Made by a program: the position numbers and the translations under genes. From the NCBI GenBank assembly GCA_009780695.1, contig WQZN01000007.1, forward strand, positions 1-64,000: DNA of 64,000 nt, read 5' to 3'. Under the pieces are notes generated by a model. That model was not told where the DNA came from. It made no database searches and worked only from the letters and a program-made list of their open reading frames with translations. Below, in pieces: positions 10,813 through 21,273 of the stretch (within the stretch, counting starts at the first letter, position 1; every line of letters begins with the position of its first letter). The DNA is from Microbacteriaceae bacterium (lineage in GTDB: Bacteria; Actinomycetota; Actinomycetes; Actinomycetales; Microbacteriaceae).

Positions 10813-12354
10813 ATGTCCCCGGTGGAGATCACCAAGGATTTCAATCCTCTTCGCATTGCCAACGACCAGCGGCTGAACCGCATCGCGGGTCCGTCCGGCC
10901 TCATCATCTTCGGCGTGACGGGCGACCTGTCGCGCAAGAAGCTGATGCCGGCCGTGTACGACCTCGCGAACCGCGGTCTGCTCCCCCCTGGCTTCGCCCT
11001 CGTCGGCTTCGCCCGACGCGAGTGGGAGAACCAGGACTTCGAGCAGGTCGTCTACGAGGCTGTGAAGCAGAACGCCCGCACCCCCTTCCACGAGGAGGTG
11101 TGGCAGCAGCTGGCGCAGGGCATCCGCTTCGTGCCCGGTGAGTTCGACGACGACGCCGCATTCGAGCGTCTCGCCGCGACCATCCGCGAGCTCGACCAGG
11201 TGCGCGGTACGGGCGGCAACCACGCCTTCTACCTGTCCATCCCCCCGAAGGCCTTCCCGCTCGTCACCGAGCAGCTGAAGAAGTCGGGCCTGGCCGAGCA
11301 GAAGGACGGCCAGTGGCGCCGCGTCGTCATCGAGAAGCCCTTCGGCTCCGACCTCGAGACCGCGCGTGAGCTGAACTCGGTGGTCGAGTCGGTCTTCCCG
11401 CCTGACTCGGTGTTCCGCATCGACCACTACCTCGGCAAGGAGACGGTCCAGAACATCCTGGCCCTGCGCTTCGCCAACGAGCTGTACGAGCCGATCTGGA
11501 ACGCCAACTACGTCGACCACGTGCAGATCACGATGGCCGAGGACATCGGCGTGGCCGGTCGTGCCGGCTACTACGACGGTATCGGCGCGGCGCGCGACGT
11601 CATCCAGAACCACCTCCTGCAGCTGCTCGCGCTCACCGCCATGGAAGAGCCGATCAGCTTCGACGCGAAGGACCTGCGCGCCGAGAAGGAGAAGGTGCTG
11701 GCGGCCGTGCGTCTGCCGAAGGACCTCGCCACGTCGACCGCCCGCGGCCAGTACGCCGGCGGCTGGCAGGGCGGCGAGAAGGTGCGCGGCTTCCTCGACG
11801 AAGACGGCATGAACCCGCAGTCGACGACCGAGACCTTCGCCGCCATCAAGCTCGAGATCGGCACCCGTCGCTGGGCGGGCGTGCCGTTCTACCTGCGCAC
11901 GGGCAAGCGCCTCGGCCGCCGCGTCACCGAGATCGCGGTCGTGTTCAAGCGTGCGCCGCAGCAGCTCTTCGACGGCTCGCAGACCCAGGCGCTCGGCCAG
12001 AACGCCCTGGTGATCCGCGTCCAGCCCGACGAGGGCGTCACCATCCGCTTCGGCTCGAAGGTGCCGGGCGCGGGCATGCAGGTGCGCGACGTCACGATGG
12101 ACTTCGGCTACGGCCATTCGTTCACCGAGGCGAGCCCCGAGGCCTACGAGCGCCTGATCCTCGACGTGCTGCTGGGCGACCCGCCCCTGTTCCCGCGCCA
12201 CGAGGAGGTCGAGCTCTCCTGGAAGATCCTCGACCCGATCGAGCAGTTCTGGGCGACGCAGGGCCAGCCCGAGCAGTACAAGCCGGGCTCGTGGGGCCCG
12301 AAGTCCGCAGATGACATGCTGGCCCGCGATGGCCGCGTTTGGAGGCGTCCGTGA
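10813..12354 (+). CDS. zwf: Glucose-6-phosphate dehydrogenase
   Basis: A 513-aa NADP-dependent enzyme that begins the oxidative pentose-phosphate branch. The nucleotide-binding loop GVTGDLSRKKL is near residue 36, the catalytic and substrate motif RIDHYLGKE is present, and the C-terminal domain is full length. The start ATG at 10813 follows AAGAGAG. The stop overlaps the opcA start (GTGA). Together with OpcA, a known allosteric partner in actinobacteria, and Pgl, it completes conversion to 6-phosphogluconate; gnd is not in the window. Confidence 0.98.
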   Translation: MSPVEITKDFNPLRIANDQRLNRIAGPSGLIIFGVTGDLSRKKLMPAVYDLANRGLLPPGFALVGFARREWENQDFEQVVYEAVKQNARTPFHEEVWQQLAQGIRFVPGEFDDDAAFERLAATIRELDQVRGTGGNHAFYLSIPPKAFPLVTEQLKKSGLAEQKDGQWRRVVIEKPFGSDLETARELNSVVESVFPPDSVFRIDHYLGKETVQNILALRFANELYEPIWNANYVDHVQITMAEDIGVAGRAGYYDGIGAARDVIQNHLLQLLALTAMEEPISFDAKDLRAEKEKVLAAVRLPKDLATSTARGQYAGGWQGGEKVRGFLDEDGMNPQSTTETFAAIKLEIGTRRWAGVPFYLRTGKRLGRRVTEIAVVFKRAPQQLFDGSQTQALGQNALVIRVQPDEGVTIRFGSKVPGAGMQVRDVTMDFGYGHSFTEASPEAYERLILDVLLGDPPLFPRHEEVELSWKILDPIEQFWATQGQPEQYKPGSWGPKSADDMLARDGRVWRRP

Positions 12355-13295
12355 TCGTCGACCTGTCCGACACCACTACCAACGGCGTCGCGAAGACCCT
12401 CGTCAAGATCCGCGACGAGGGCGGCGTGGTCACGCTGGGCCGTGTCCTCACGCTCATCATCTCCACGGCGATGGGCGAGGAGGAGGAGGCCATCGAGGCC
12501 GCCAACGACGCCTCGCGCGAGCACCCGATGCGCGTCATCGTGATCGCCAAGGCGAACGACGAGGACCCGGCGATCGCGAACATCGGCCACCGCCTCGACG
12601 CGCAGATCCGCGTCGGCGCGGACGCCGGCGCCTCCGAGGTCATCGTGCTGCGCGCCTACGGCGATGTGGCCGATGACGAAGAGGGCCTCGTCACCGCGCT
12701 GCTGCTGCCCGACGCCCCCGTGGTCGCCTGGTGGCCGCGCGAGGCGCCGATCAAGGTGTCTGATTCGCCGCTGGGCCGCATCGCGACCCGCCGCATCACC
12801 GACGCCTCGACGCAGCCCGACCCGGCCGCGGCGATCCGCCACAACTCGGTGACCTACCAGCCGGGCGACACGGACTTCGCGTGGACGCGCCTCACCCTGT
12901 GGCGCGCTCAGCTCGCGGCGGCGCTGGACCAGGCGCCGTTCGAGCCGGTCACCTCGGTGCACGTCTCGGGCTCGGAGGACTCGCCGTCGACGTACCTGCT
13001 GGCCGCCTGGCTGCGCATGGCGCTCGACGCCCCGGTCAACAAGGACATCACGACCCGCGCGAACGGCTCGAGCGGCATCCACGGCGTGCGCCTGACGCGC
13101 GCTTCGGGCGTCATCGAACTCGAGCGGGATGTCCCCGGCATCGCCACGCTGAAGCAGCCGAACCAGCCGACGCACGACCTGTCGCTGCCGCGCCGCAACC
13201 TCCGCGACTGCCTCGCGGAGGAGCTGCGCCGCCTCGACCCGGACGAGCTGTACGGCGAGGTCATCACCAAGGGAATCGCGCTGCTCGGCAAGTAG
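12351..13295 (+). CDS. opcA: OpcA, glucose-6-phosphate dehydrogenase assembly/activator protein
   Basis: A 314-aa protein of the OpcA family, needed for full G6PDH activity in actinobacteria and cyanobacteria. Conserved stretches include VAWWPREAP, the PDPAAAIRHNSVTYQPGDTD segment and a C-terminal RRNLRDCLAEELRRLDPDE. I chose the GTG at 12351 over the in-frame TTG 12 nt earlier because GGAGG at 12341-12345 is 5 nt before it and the start overlaps the zwf stop in the common GTGA arrangement. It lies between zwf and pgl, its usual place. Confidence 0.95.
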   Translation: MIVDLSDTTTNGVAKTLVKIRDEGGVVTLGRVLTLIISTAMGEEEEAIEAANDASREHPMRVIVIAKANDEDPAIANIGHRLDAQIRVGADAGASEVIVLRAYGDVADDEEGLVTALLLPDAPVVAWWPREAPIKVSDSPLGRIATRRITDASTQPDPAAAIRHNSVTYQPGDTDFAWTRLTLWRAQLAAALDQAPFEPVTSVHVSGSEDSPSTYLLAAWLRMALDAPVNKDITTRANGSSGIHGVRLTRASGVIELERDVPGIATLKQPNQPTHDLSLPRRNLRDCLAEELRRLDPDELYGEVITKGIALLGK

Positions 13296-13315
13296 GCCGG
13301 TCAGCAGAGGAGATC

Positions 13316-14089
13316 ATGACGACGAACGAACGGCGGGTGCTTGTACACCCGGACAAGCAAGCACTCGCCGCTTCGGTCGCGGCACGTTTCCTGACCAAGG
13401 TCAACGACATCATCGCCGAGCACGGCGAGGCGCACGTCGTGCTGACCGGCGGCACGATCGGCATCGGCTCGCTCGCGGCCGTCAACGCGTCGCCGCACCG
13501 CGACGCCGTCGACTGGTCGAAGGTCCACTTCTGGTGGGGCGACGAGCGCTTCGTGCCGAAGGCCGACGCCGATCGCAACGAGCTGCAGGCGCGTGAGGCG
13601 CTGCTCGACCACATCGACGTCCCGGCTGGGAACGTCCACGCCTTCGCGGCGAGCGACGAGGTCGAGTCGCTCGAAGCCGGCGTGGCGGCGTACACCGCCG
13701 AGCTCGCCCGCTTCTCCCCCGACGGCGGCCAGTGGCCGCGCTTCGACATCACGTTCCTCGGGGTCGGCCCGGACGGCCACATCGCGTCGCTGTTCCCGGA
13801 GCTCGAGGGCATCCGCGTCACCGACGTCCCCGTGATCGCCGTGCGCAACTCCCCCAAGCCGCCGCCCGAGCGCCTGTCGCTCACACGACCGGTGATCAAC
13901 TCGTCGGAGCGGGTGTGGCTCGTGCTCGCGGGCGCCGACAAGGCATCCGCCCTCGGCCTCGCCCTCGCGGGCGCCTCGTACTACTCGGTGCCGGCCGCCG
14001 GCGCCAAGGGGCGTCGTCGCACGGCCTTCTTCGTCGATCAGGATGCCGCGGCCGAAGTGCCCGAGGAACTGATCGCCGACAGCTACTGA
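13316..14089 (+). CDS. pgl: 6-phosphogluconolactonase
   Basis: A 257-aa DevB/SOL-type lactonase that hydrolyses 6-phosphogluconolactone. It carries the family motifs LTGGTIGIG, the WWGDERFVP block near residue 75 and the GVGPDGHIASLFP catalytic segment. The start ATG at 13316 is preceded by AGAGGAG. The codon before the usual family start was rejected because no ribosome site supports it. It is the last gene of the tkt operon; 16 nt after its stop a 58-nt perfect palindrome begins. Confidence 0.96.
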   Translation: MTTNERRVLVHPDKQALAASVAARFLTKVNDIIAEHGEAHVVLTGGTIGIGSLAAVNASPHRDAVDWSKVHFWWGDERFVPKADADRNELQAREALLDHIDVPAGNVHAFAASDEVESLEAGVAAYTAELARFSPDGGQWPRFDITFLGVGPDGHIASLFPELEGIRVTDVPVIAVRNSPKPPPERLSLTRPVINSSERVWLVLAGADKASALGLALAGASYYSVPAAGAKGRRRTAFFVDQDAAAEVPEELIADSY

Positions 14090-14105
14090 TCGCCGCACTT
14101 CTTCC

Positions 14106-14163
14106 CAGAACGCACGGAGGGGAGGAACTTCTTCGAAGAAGTTCCTCCCCTCCGTGCGTTCTG
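14106..14163. terminator. 58-nt perfect palindrome between convergent genes
   Basis: Two 29-nt arms meet without a loop at the centre TTCGAA. Every base pairs: the outermost C14106 pairs with G14163, and the next outward bases do not. It lies between the pgl stop and the stop of the convergent membrane-protein gene, so a bidirectional terminator is the simplest reading. No clear U-tract follows on either strand. Its perfection is unusual for a terminator and would also suit a recently duplicated or recently inserted element. Confidence 0.75.
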
Positions 14164-14169
14164 TGCTGT

Positions 14170-14553
14170 TCAGGCGGCGCGGTGCGCCCAGGCACGTGAC
14201 GGGACGAAGACGGCGACCAGCTCGACGATCGCCGCGGGGATGAGGAAGACGCCCATGCTCAGGATCGCGACGAGGGTGAAGAGCGCGAGCAGCACGGCCG
14301 ACACGATCGAGACGGGACGCCAAGCTCGGCCGCGCGTCAGCAGCGGCGACACCGCGAACACGAACGGGAACGCGAGCGGCACGAGGATCCCGCCGCCGTT
14401 CACCGCATACGCGCTCATCACGACGTAGCTCGCGCCGTGATCGGACGAGGTCGTCTCGATCGAGTAGCTCGGAACGAAGACGATTGCGATGATCGCCGCG
14501 ACCGTGAGTACGAAGGCGATGAACTGCGCTGTGCGCCGCGGGCTCGCGAACAT
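14170..14553 (-). CDS. Small membrane protein of unknown function
   Basis: A 127-aa protein with three or four hydrophobic segments: residues about 9-28, 42-65, 80-100 and 100-115. I do not recognise a family. Codon use and GC match the neighbours, the start is ATG at 14553, and the gene ends just before the 58-nt palindrome, all of which favour a real gene. It lies between two operons of opposite direction and has no obvious partner. It could be a lineage-specific membrane protein. Confidence 0.6.
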   Translation of the reverse strand: MFASPRRTAQFIAFVLTVAAIIAIVFVPSYSIETTSSDHGASYVVMSAYAVNGGGILVPLAFPFVFAVSPLLTRGRAWRPVSIVSAVLLALFTLVAILSMGVFLIPAAIVELVAVFVPSRAWAHRAA

Positions 14554-14599
14554 GCCTCCATAGTGCGCCGTGGGCGGGGCATCCGCATCAGGAACGCGA

Positions 14600-14623
14600 A
14601 AGCCCCCGCCGGAGCGGGGGCTT
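14600..14623 (-). terminator. Rho-independent terminator of rbpA
   Basis: A 10-bp stem built around GCCCCCGC/GCGGGGGC with a 4-nt loop, followed on the minus strand by a short T run. It lies 16 nt past the rbpA stop. Confidence 0.85.
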
Positions 14624-14638
14624 CCACATGCGCTGCGG

Positions 14639-15001
14639 TCAGCGGGCGACGGTGCCGCGGCGGGCGCGGAGCTTGTCCAGCGCCTCCTGCAGCAGGGCTT
14701 CCGCCTCTTCCTCGGTGCGCCGTTCCTTCACGTACGCGAGGTGCGTCTTGTACGGCTCGTTCTTGGCGAGGCTCGGCGGGTTGGTCTTGTCGCGGCCCGC
14801 GGGCAGACCCGACGACGGGCAGTCGATCGTCTCGGGGATCTCTTCGTCGGGCAGGTTCGCCGCGAAGTAGCGGACCGTCTCGTTGCCCAGTGCGTCCCAG
14901 TACGAGACGGCGACGCGGTCGGCGTGGTGGCCGTGGTCCTGCTCGCCCATCGGGCCCGCGCCGACGCGCGAGCCGCGGATGGCGCTGCCGCCAGAAACCA
15001 T
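14639..15001 (-). CDS. rbpA: RNA polymerase-binding protein RbpA
   Basis: A 120-aa actinobacterial transcription factor that binds RNA polymerase and group 1/2 sigma factors and stabilises the open complex. The basic N-terminal segment GGSAIRGSRVGAG, the core domain around VSYWDALGNETVRYF, and the C-terminal sigma-interaction helix with KERRTEEEAEALLQEALDKL are present. The start ATG at 15001 has AGGAG 6 nt upstream. A strong terminator follows at 14600-14623. The gene sits next to secG and tpiA, as in other Microbacteriaceae. Confidence 0.95.
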   Translation of the reverse strand: MVSGGSAIRGSRVGAGPMGEQDHGHHADRVAVSYWDALGNETVRYFAANLPDEEIPETIDCPSSGLPAGRDKTNPPSLAKNEPYKTHLAYVKERRTEEEAEALLQEALDKLRARRGTVAR

Positions 15002-15055
15002 TGCTTCTCCTAGATGTTCAGGTGTGCGTGCGGATCGTCGAAGGCCGTGCGGGGC

Positions 15056-15301
15056 CTAGGACGCGAAGCGGGTGATGAGACCCAGGACGATGATGCTCAC
15101 GATCCAGATGAGTCCGAGGATGACCGTGATGCGGTTCAGGTTCCGCTCCGCCACGCCGGAAGCGCCGAGGCTCGATGTCATGCCGCCGCCGAACATGTCC
15201 GACAGGCCACCGCCGCGGCCCTTGTGCAGGAGGATCAGGAGAGTCAGCAGGAGGCTGGTGATGCCGAGAAGCACCTGCAGCACGACCTCGAGGATGTGCA
15301 C
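15056..15301 (-). CDS. secG: SecG, preprotein translocase subunit
   Basis: An 81-aa subunit of the SecYEG channel with two membrane helices (about residues 3-22 and 53-74) joined by the conserved loop KGRGGGLSDMFGGG. I placed the start at GTG 15301, giving MHILEVVLQVLLG, because this matches the family N-terminus and has GAAAGG about 10 nt upstream. A longer reading with an 11-residue Arg-rich extension lacks support. It lies between rbpA and the tpiA terminator. On the minus strand TATACT at 15362-15367 is a possible -10. Confidence 0.92.
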   Translation of the reverse strand: MHILEVVLQVLLGITSLLLTLLILLHKGRGGGLSDMFGGGMTSSLGASGVAERNLNRITVILGLIWIVSIIVLGLITRFAS

Positions 15302-15368
15302 GATATCGGGACCTTTCGTAGCTGTGCGGCGCACGCGGGGAACCGCGGCAAACGCCGTCTCAGTATAA

Positions 15369-15403
15369 GCGAGCGGCTGTTCCGGCCCGGAACAGCCGCT
15401 CGC
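15369..15403 (-). terminator. Terminator of the gap-pgk-tpiA operon
   Basis: A 16-bp perfect stem with a 3-nt loop, directly after the tpiA stop at 15411, followed on the minus strand by CTTATACTG. The TATACT there may also serve as the -10 of secG, so termination and re-initiation are nearly adjacent. Confidence 0.9.
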
Positions 15404-15410
15404 CGTCGCC

Positions 15411-16199
15411 TTAGAACGTGGCGTGCTTCTTGTAGCGGACGATCGAGGCGAACGTCTCGACGTCGAGGCTCGCGCCGCCGACGAGGACGCCGTCGACGTC
15501 GGGGCACTTCATGATGCCGACGATGTTGTCGGGCTTGACCGAGCCGCCGTAGAGGATGCGCGTCTTCGCCGCGGTCTCCTCGTCGATCATCTGCGCCACG
15601 ACGCGGCGCAGCACCGAGGCGACGTTCTGCGCCTGGTCGGGCGTGGCCGCCGCGCCCGCGCCGATCGCCCACACGGGCTCGTACGCGACGACGAACTCGT
15701 CACCGGGCTTGAAGTCGATGAGCGCACCGCGCAGCTGGCTGGCCGGGACAGCGCTCGGCTCGTGCCGTTCGAGGTCCTTCGCGGTCTCACCGACGCAGAT
15801 GAGCGGGACCAGGCCCGAGTCGCGTGCGGCCTTGGCCTTGGCGGCGATCGTCTCGTCGGACTCCACGTGGCGGTAGCGGCGCTCGGAGTGGCCCACGATC
15901 ACATAGCTGCAGTCGAGCTGCTTGAGGAAGTGACCGGAGATCTCGCCGGTGAACGCGCCGAGCGCGTGCGTCGAGACATCCTGGCCGCCGAACTTGAGCT
16001 CGAGCCGGTCGGCCTGGATCAGCGTCTGGACGCTGCGGAGGTCGGTGAACGGCGGGAACACCGCGACCTCGACGTCGTCGAAGTCGTGGTTCGCGTCCTT
16101 CAGGGTCCACGCGAGCTTCTGGACGAACGCGATCGCCTGCAGGTGATCGAGGTTCATCTTCCAGTTGCCGGCGATGAGGGGGGTGCGTGCGTCGCTCAT
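15411..16199 (-). CDS. tpiA: Triosephosphate isomerase
   Basis: A 262-aa TIM-barrel enzyme that interconverts dihydroxyacetone phosphate and glyceraldehyde-3-phosphate. Catalytic residues are in place: K14 in GNWKMN, H104 in VIVGHSERR and E174 in [10 protein letters not shown]; the phosphate loop RILYGGSV follows. The start ATG at 16199 overlaps the pgk stop by 4 nt (ATGA), and an upstream extension would run into pgk. It is the last gene of gap-pgk-tpiA and is followed by a strong terminator. Confidence 0.98.
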   Translation of the reverse strand: MSDARTPLIAGNWKMNLDHLQAIAFVQKLAWTLKDANHDFDDVEVAVFPPFTDLRSVQTLIQADRLELKFGGQDVSTHALGAFTGEISGHFLKQLDCSYVIVGHSERRYRHVESDETIAAKAKAARDSGLVPLICVGETAKDLERHEPSAVPASQLRGALIDFKPGDEFVVAYEPVWAIGAGAAATPDQAQNVASVLRRVVAQMIDEETAAKTRILYGGSVKPDNIVGIMKCPDVDGVLVGGASLDVETFASIVRYKKHATF

Positions 16200-17419
16200 T
16201 CGCCCGCCTCCCAGCCGAGGGCCTCGAGGCCCGGGAGCTTCTTGCCTTCGAGGAACTCGAGGCTCGCACCGCCGCCCGTCGAGATGTGGCCGAACTGGTC
16301 GTCGCTGAAGCCGAGCGCGCGCACGGCTGCGGCCGAGTCGCCGCCGCCCACGACCGCGAGGCCGTCGACCTCGGTCAGGGCCTGCGCGACGGCCTTGGTG
16401 CCGGCCGCGAAGGGGGCGAGTTCGAAAACGCCCATCGGGCCGTTCCAGAACACGGTCTTCGCCGAGGTGATCTTCGCGGCGAAAGCCGCAGCGGTCTCGG
16501 GGCCGATGTCGAGCCCGAGGCCCTTCTCGCCCCACGGCGAGCCCTCGATGTCGTCTGCGGCGCGCACCTCGTGCGCGGCATCCGCGCCGAACTTCTCGGC
16601 GACCACGACGTCGGTCGGCAGCACGATCTCGACGCCGAGCTCGGCCGCCTTGGCGAGGTAGCCCGTGACCGTCTCGATCTGGTCGGCCTCGAGCAGGCTC
16701 GAGCCGACCTTGTGGCCCTGCGCGGCGAGGAACGTGAACAGCATGCCGCCGCCGATCGCGAGCGAGTCGACGCGCGGCAGCAGGTGGCCGATGACGCCGA
16801 GCTTGTCGCTCACCTTCGAGCCGCCGAGGACGACCGTGTAGGGGCGCTCGGGGTTCTCGGTGAGACGGTCGAGCACGTCGAGCTCGGCTGCGATGAGCAG
16901 GCCGGCCGCGCTCGGCAGGGCCTGGGCGAGCTCGTAGACGGATGCCTGCTTGCGGTGCACGACGCCGAAGCCGTCCGACACGAACGCGTCGCCGAAGTCG
17001 GCGAGCTTCGCGGCGAAGGCGGCGCGGGTCGCGTCGTCCTTCGAGGTCTCCTCGGCGTTGAACCGGATGTTCTCGAGGACCGCGATGCCGCCGTCGGCGA
17101 GGCCGGCCACAGCGGCCTCGGCCTCGGTGCCGACGGTGTCGCCCGCGAAGGCGACGGGCTTGCCGAGCAGCTCGGACAGGCGCGTCGCGACCGGGGCGAG
17201 CGAGTACTTCGGGTCCGGCGTGCCGTCAGGACGCCCGAGGTGGCTGATCACCACGACACGGGCGCCCTGCTCGAGCAGCGCGGAGAGGGTGGGCAGGGAC
17301 GCGCGCACGCGGCCGTCATCGGTGATGACGCCGTCCTTCAACGGGACGTTCAGGTCGCAGCGGACGACGACCTTCTTGCCGGCGAGGGATCCCAGGGAGT
17401 CCAGCGTGCGAAGCGCCAC
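16196..17419 (-). CDS. pgk: Phosphoglycerate kinase
   Basis: A 407-aa two-domain glycolytic kinase that makes ATP from 1,3-bisphosphoglycerate. It has the N-terminal signature [14 protein letters not shown], the substrate-binding SHLGRPDG, and the C-terminal nucleotide region [13 protein letters not shown]. The start at 17419 is preceded by AGGAGGA. It lies 24 nt after gap and is coupled to tpiA by a 4-nt overlap. Length and motif order are standard. Confidence 0.98.
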   Translation of the reverse strand: MALRTLDSLGSLAGKKVVVRCDLNVPLKDGVITDDGRVRASLPTLSALLEQGARVVVISHLGRPDGTPDPKYSLAPVATRLSELLGKPVAFAGDTVGTEAEAAVAGLADGGIAVLENIRFNAEETSKDDATRAAFAAKLADFGDAFVSDGFGVVHRKQASVYELAQALPSAAGLLIAAELDVLDRLTENPERPYTVVLGGSKVSDKLGVIGHLLPRVDSLAIGGGMLFTFLAAQGHKVGSSLLEADQIETVTGYLAKAAELGVEIVLPTDVVVAEKFGADAAHEVRAADDIEGSPWGEKGLGLDIGPETAAAFAAKITSAKTVFWNGPMGVFELAPFAAGTKAVAQALTEVDGLAVVGGGDSAAAVRALGFSDDQFGHISTGGGASLEFLEGKKLPGLEALGWEAGE

Positions 17420-17443
17420 TGTCCATCCTCCTTTTCAGTTGTG

Positions 17444-19175
<1,732 letters not shown>

Positions 19176-19350
19176 TCACTCTTCTCCTCGTATCTTCAGC
19201 AGACCTTCCAACTCTACTGAGGCCGAGGACCCTCGGCGTGCCGCTTTACGAGCCGCAGGAGAGCGGGTATGCGGCATCCACCGTGCCCCATGTCAGGGTC
19301 GTTCACGTCGCGTTCCCCGCGGCGTCGGAATGCGGCAACCGGGCGCGCGT

Positions 19351-20328
19351 CTAGAGGTCGGCTTCGGCGGGAACGGCCGCCTCGGTGCCGGGGATGCCCA
19401 GCTCGTCGGCCTTCTTGTCGGCCATCGCGAGCAGGCGGCGGATGCGGCCCGCGACGGCGTCCTTCGTCATGGGCGGGTCGGCGTGGTGGCCGAGCTCGTC
19501 GAGGCTCGCGTCGCGGTGCTTGAGGCGCAGCTCGCCCGCGTAGCGCAGGTGGTCGGGCAGGTCCTCGGCGAGGATCTCGAGCGCGCGCTCGACGCGGGCG
19601 CACGCGGCGACGGCCGCCTGCGCGCTGCGACGCAGGTTGGCGTCGTCGAAGTTGACGAGGCGGTTCGCGGTCGCGCGCACCTCGCGGCGCTGACGCAGCT
19701 CTTCCCAGCTGCGGACGGTGCCCTCGGCGCCCATGATGCCGAGCATCGCGCTGATCGCCTCGCCGTCGCGGATCACCACGCGGTGCACGCCGCGCACCTC
19801 GCGCGCCTTGACCTGCACACCGAGGCGGCCGGCCGCTCCGACGAGCGCCATGGCGGTCTCGTTGCCGGGGGTCGTGATCTCGAGCGAGGCCGAGCGGCCC
19901 GGGTCGGTGAGCGAGCCGGCGGCGAGGAAGGCGCCGCGCCACACGGCGGCGAGCTCGTCGCGCGAGCCCGTGGTCAGACGGTTCGGGAGGCCGCGGACCG
20001 GGCGGCGGCGGGCATCCATCAGCCCGGTCTGACGCGCGAGCGTCTCACCGCCGTCGACGACGCGCACGACGAACAGATCGCTGCGGCGGTTGCCGGATGC
20101 CTGGATCACGGCGCCCTCGGAGCGCACCCCGTACAGCTCGGCCAGGGCGCGCGCCACGTGGCGGGCCAGCTGGGGGCTGTCGAGCTCGCTCTCGAGCGCG
20201 ATGCGGCCGGAGATCACGTGCAGGCCGCCCGCGAGCCGAAGGATGGTCGCCAGTTCCGCGGCGCGCACCGTGTTCTTGCCGGCGTCAACCGAAAGCAGCT
20301 CGTCCTTCACATCGGCGGTGAGTGCCAC
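19351..20328 (-). CDS. whiA: WhiA, DNA-binding developmental/cell-division regulator
   Basis: A 325-aa protein with the N-terminal LAGLIDADG-like fold (about residues 20-200) followed by a C-terminal helix-turn-helix around [26 protein letters not shown]. In Streptomyces it drives sporulation genes with WhiB; in non-sporulating bacteria it affects division. The start at 20328 follows rapZ by 24 nt. In mycobacteria, yvcK lies between rapZ and whiA; it is absent here. Confidence 0.95.
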   Translation of the reverse strand: MALTADVKDELLSVDAGKNTVRAAELATILRLAGGLHVISGRIALESELDSPQLARHVARALAELYGVRSEGAVIQASGNRRSDLFVVRVVDGGETLARQTGLMDARRRPVRGLPNRLTTGSRDELAAVWRGAFLAAGSLTDPGRSASLEITTPGNETAMALVGAAGRLGVQVKAREVRGVHRVVIRDGEAISAMLGIMGAEGTVRSWEELRQRREVRATANRLVNFDDANLRRSAQAAVAACARVERALEILAEDLPDHLRYAGELRLKHRDASLDELGHHADPPMTKDAVAGRIRRLLAMADKKADELGIPGTEAAVPAEADL

Positions 20329-20352
20329 AGAAATACGTCCTAACCGCCGCGA

Positions 20353-21264
20353 CTATTCGCGGCCGAGATCACGGTGCTTGACATTGACGGCGACGCCGGG
20401 CAGAGAAGAGATCCGCCGCGCGAGCTCCTCGACGATGGCGACGGAGCGATGTTTGCCGCCCGTGCAGCCTATCGCGAAGAGGGCGTGTCTCTTGTTCTCG
20501 CGCTGATAGCCGTCGAGCACGACCGTGTACAGGCGCTCCCACAGCTCGACGAACTCGTGCGCACCGGCCTGAGCGAAGACGAACTCGCTCACGGGCTGGT
20601 CCTGGCCGGTCTGGGTGCGCAGCTCCGGCACCCAGAACGGGTTCGGCAGGAAGCGGGCGTCGCCGACCATGTCGGCATCGGAGGGCAGGCCGTATTTGAA
20701 GCCGAAGCTCGTCAGCGTCACCTGCGCGCCCGGGGTCGAGGCGGTCTTGAACGCCTCGCGCACCGTGTTGGTCAGCTGGTGGGTGTTGAGCTCGCTCGTG
20801 TCGATCACCTGGTCGGCGAACTCGCGCAGCTGCTTGAGCCGGGCCCGCTCTTCCATGATGCCGTCGAGGATCGTGCCGTTGCCCTGCAGCGGGTGCGGGC
20901 GGCGCACGCTCTCGAAGCGGCGCACGAGCGTCGCGTCGGACGCGTCGAGGAACAGCATGCTGAGCTGCACGTTGTCGCGCAGCGAGGGCAGCAGTTCTTG
21001 GAGCTCGGAGAAGAAGTCACGGCCTCGGACGTCGAGCACGGCCGCGATGCGCGGCGTCACCTCGTCGCCCGAGCGGTTCGCCAGATCGAGCAGCGGGCGC
21101 AGCATCTGCGGCGGCAGGTTGTCGACCACGAACCAGTCGAGGTCCTCGAGGGCCTTCGCCGCCGTGGAGCGCCCGGCACCGGACATGCCCGTGACGATGA
21201 GCACCTCTTGGTGCACCGCCGTCGGTTCGTCTGCGGGCTGCTGGTTCGGTGGCGTGGCCGTCAC
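20353..21264 (-). CDS. rapZ: RapZ/YvcJ-family nucleotide-binding protein
   Basis: A 303-aa P-loop protein. Walker A GMSGAGRST is at residues 26-34, the motif WFVVDNLPP follows, and the C-terminal domain ends in the conserved IGCTGGKHRSVAIVEELA. In E. coli it is an RNase E adapter that senses UDP-GlcNAc precursors; in Gram-positive bacteria its role is less clear. It lies 9 nt downstream of uvrC and upstream of whiA, an arrangement kept from Firmicutes to Actinobacteria. Confidence 0.94.
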   Translation of the reverse strand: MTATPPNQQPADEPTAVHQEVLIVTGMSGAGRSTAAKALEDLDWFVVDNLPPQMLRPLLDLANRSGDEVTPRIAAVLDVRGRDFFSELQELLPSLRDNVQLSMLFLDASDATLVRRFESVRRPHPLQGNGTILDGIMEERARLKQLREFADQVIDTSELNTHQLTNTVREAFKTASTPGAQVTLTSFGFKYGLPSDADMVGDARFLPNPFWVPELRTQTGQDQPVSEFVFAQAGAHEFVELWERLYTVVLDGYQRENKRHALFAIGCTGGKHRSVAIVEELARRISSLPGVAVNVKHRDLGRE

Positions 21265-21273
21265 AAGCTCAGC

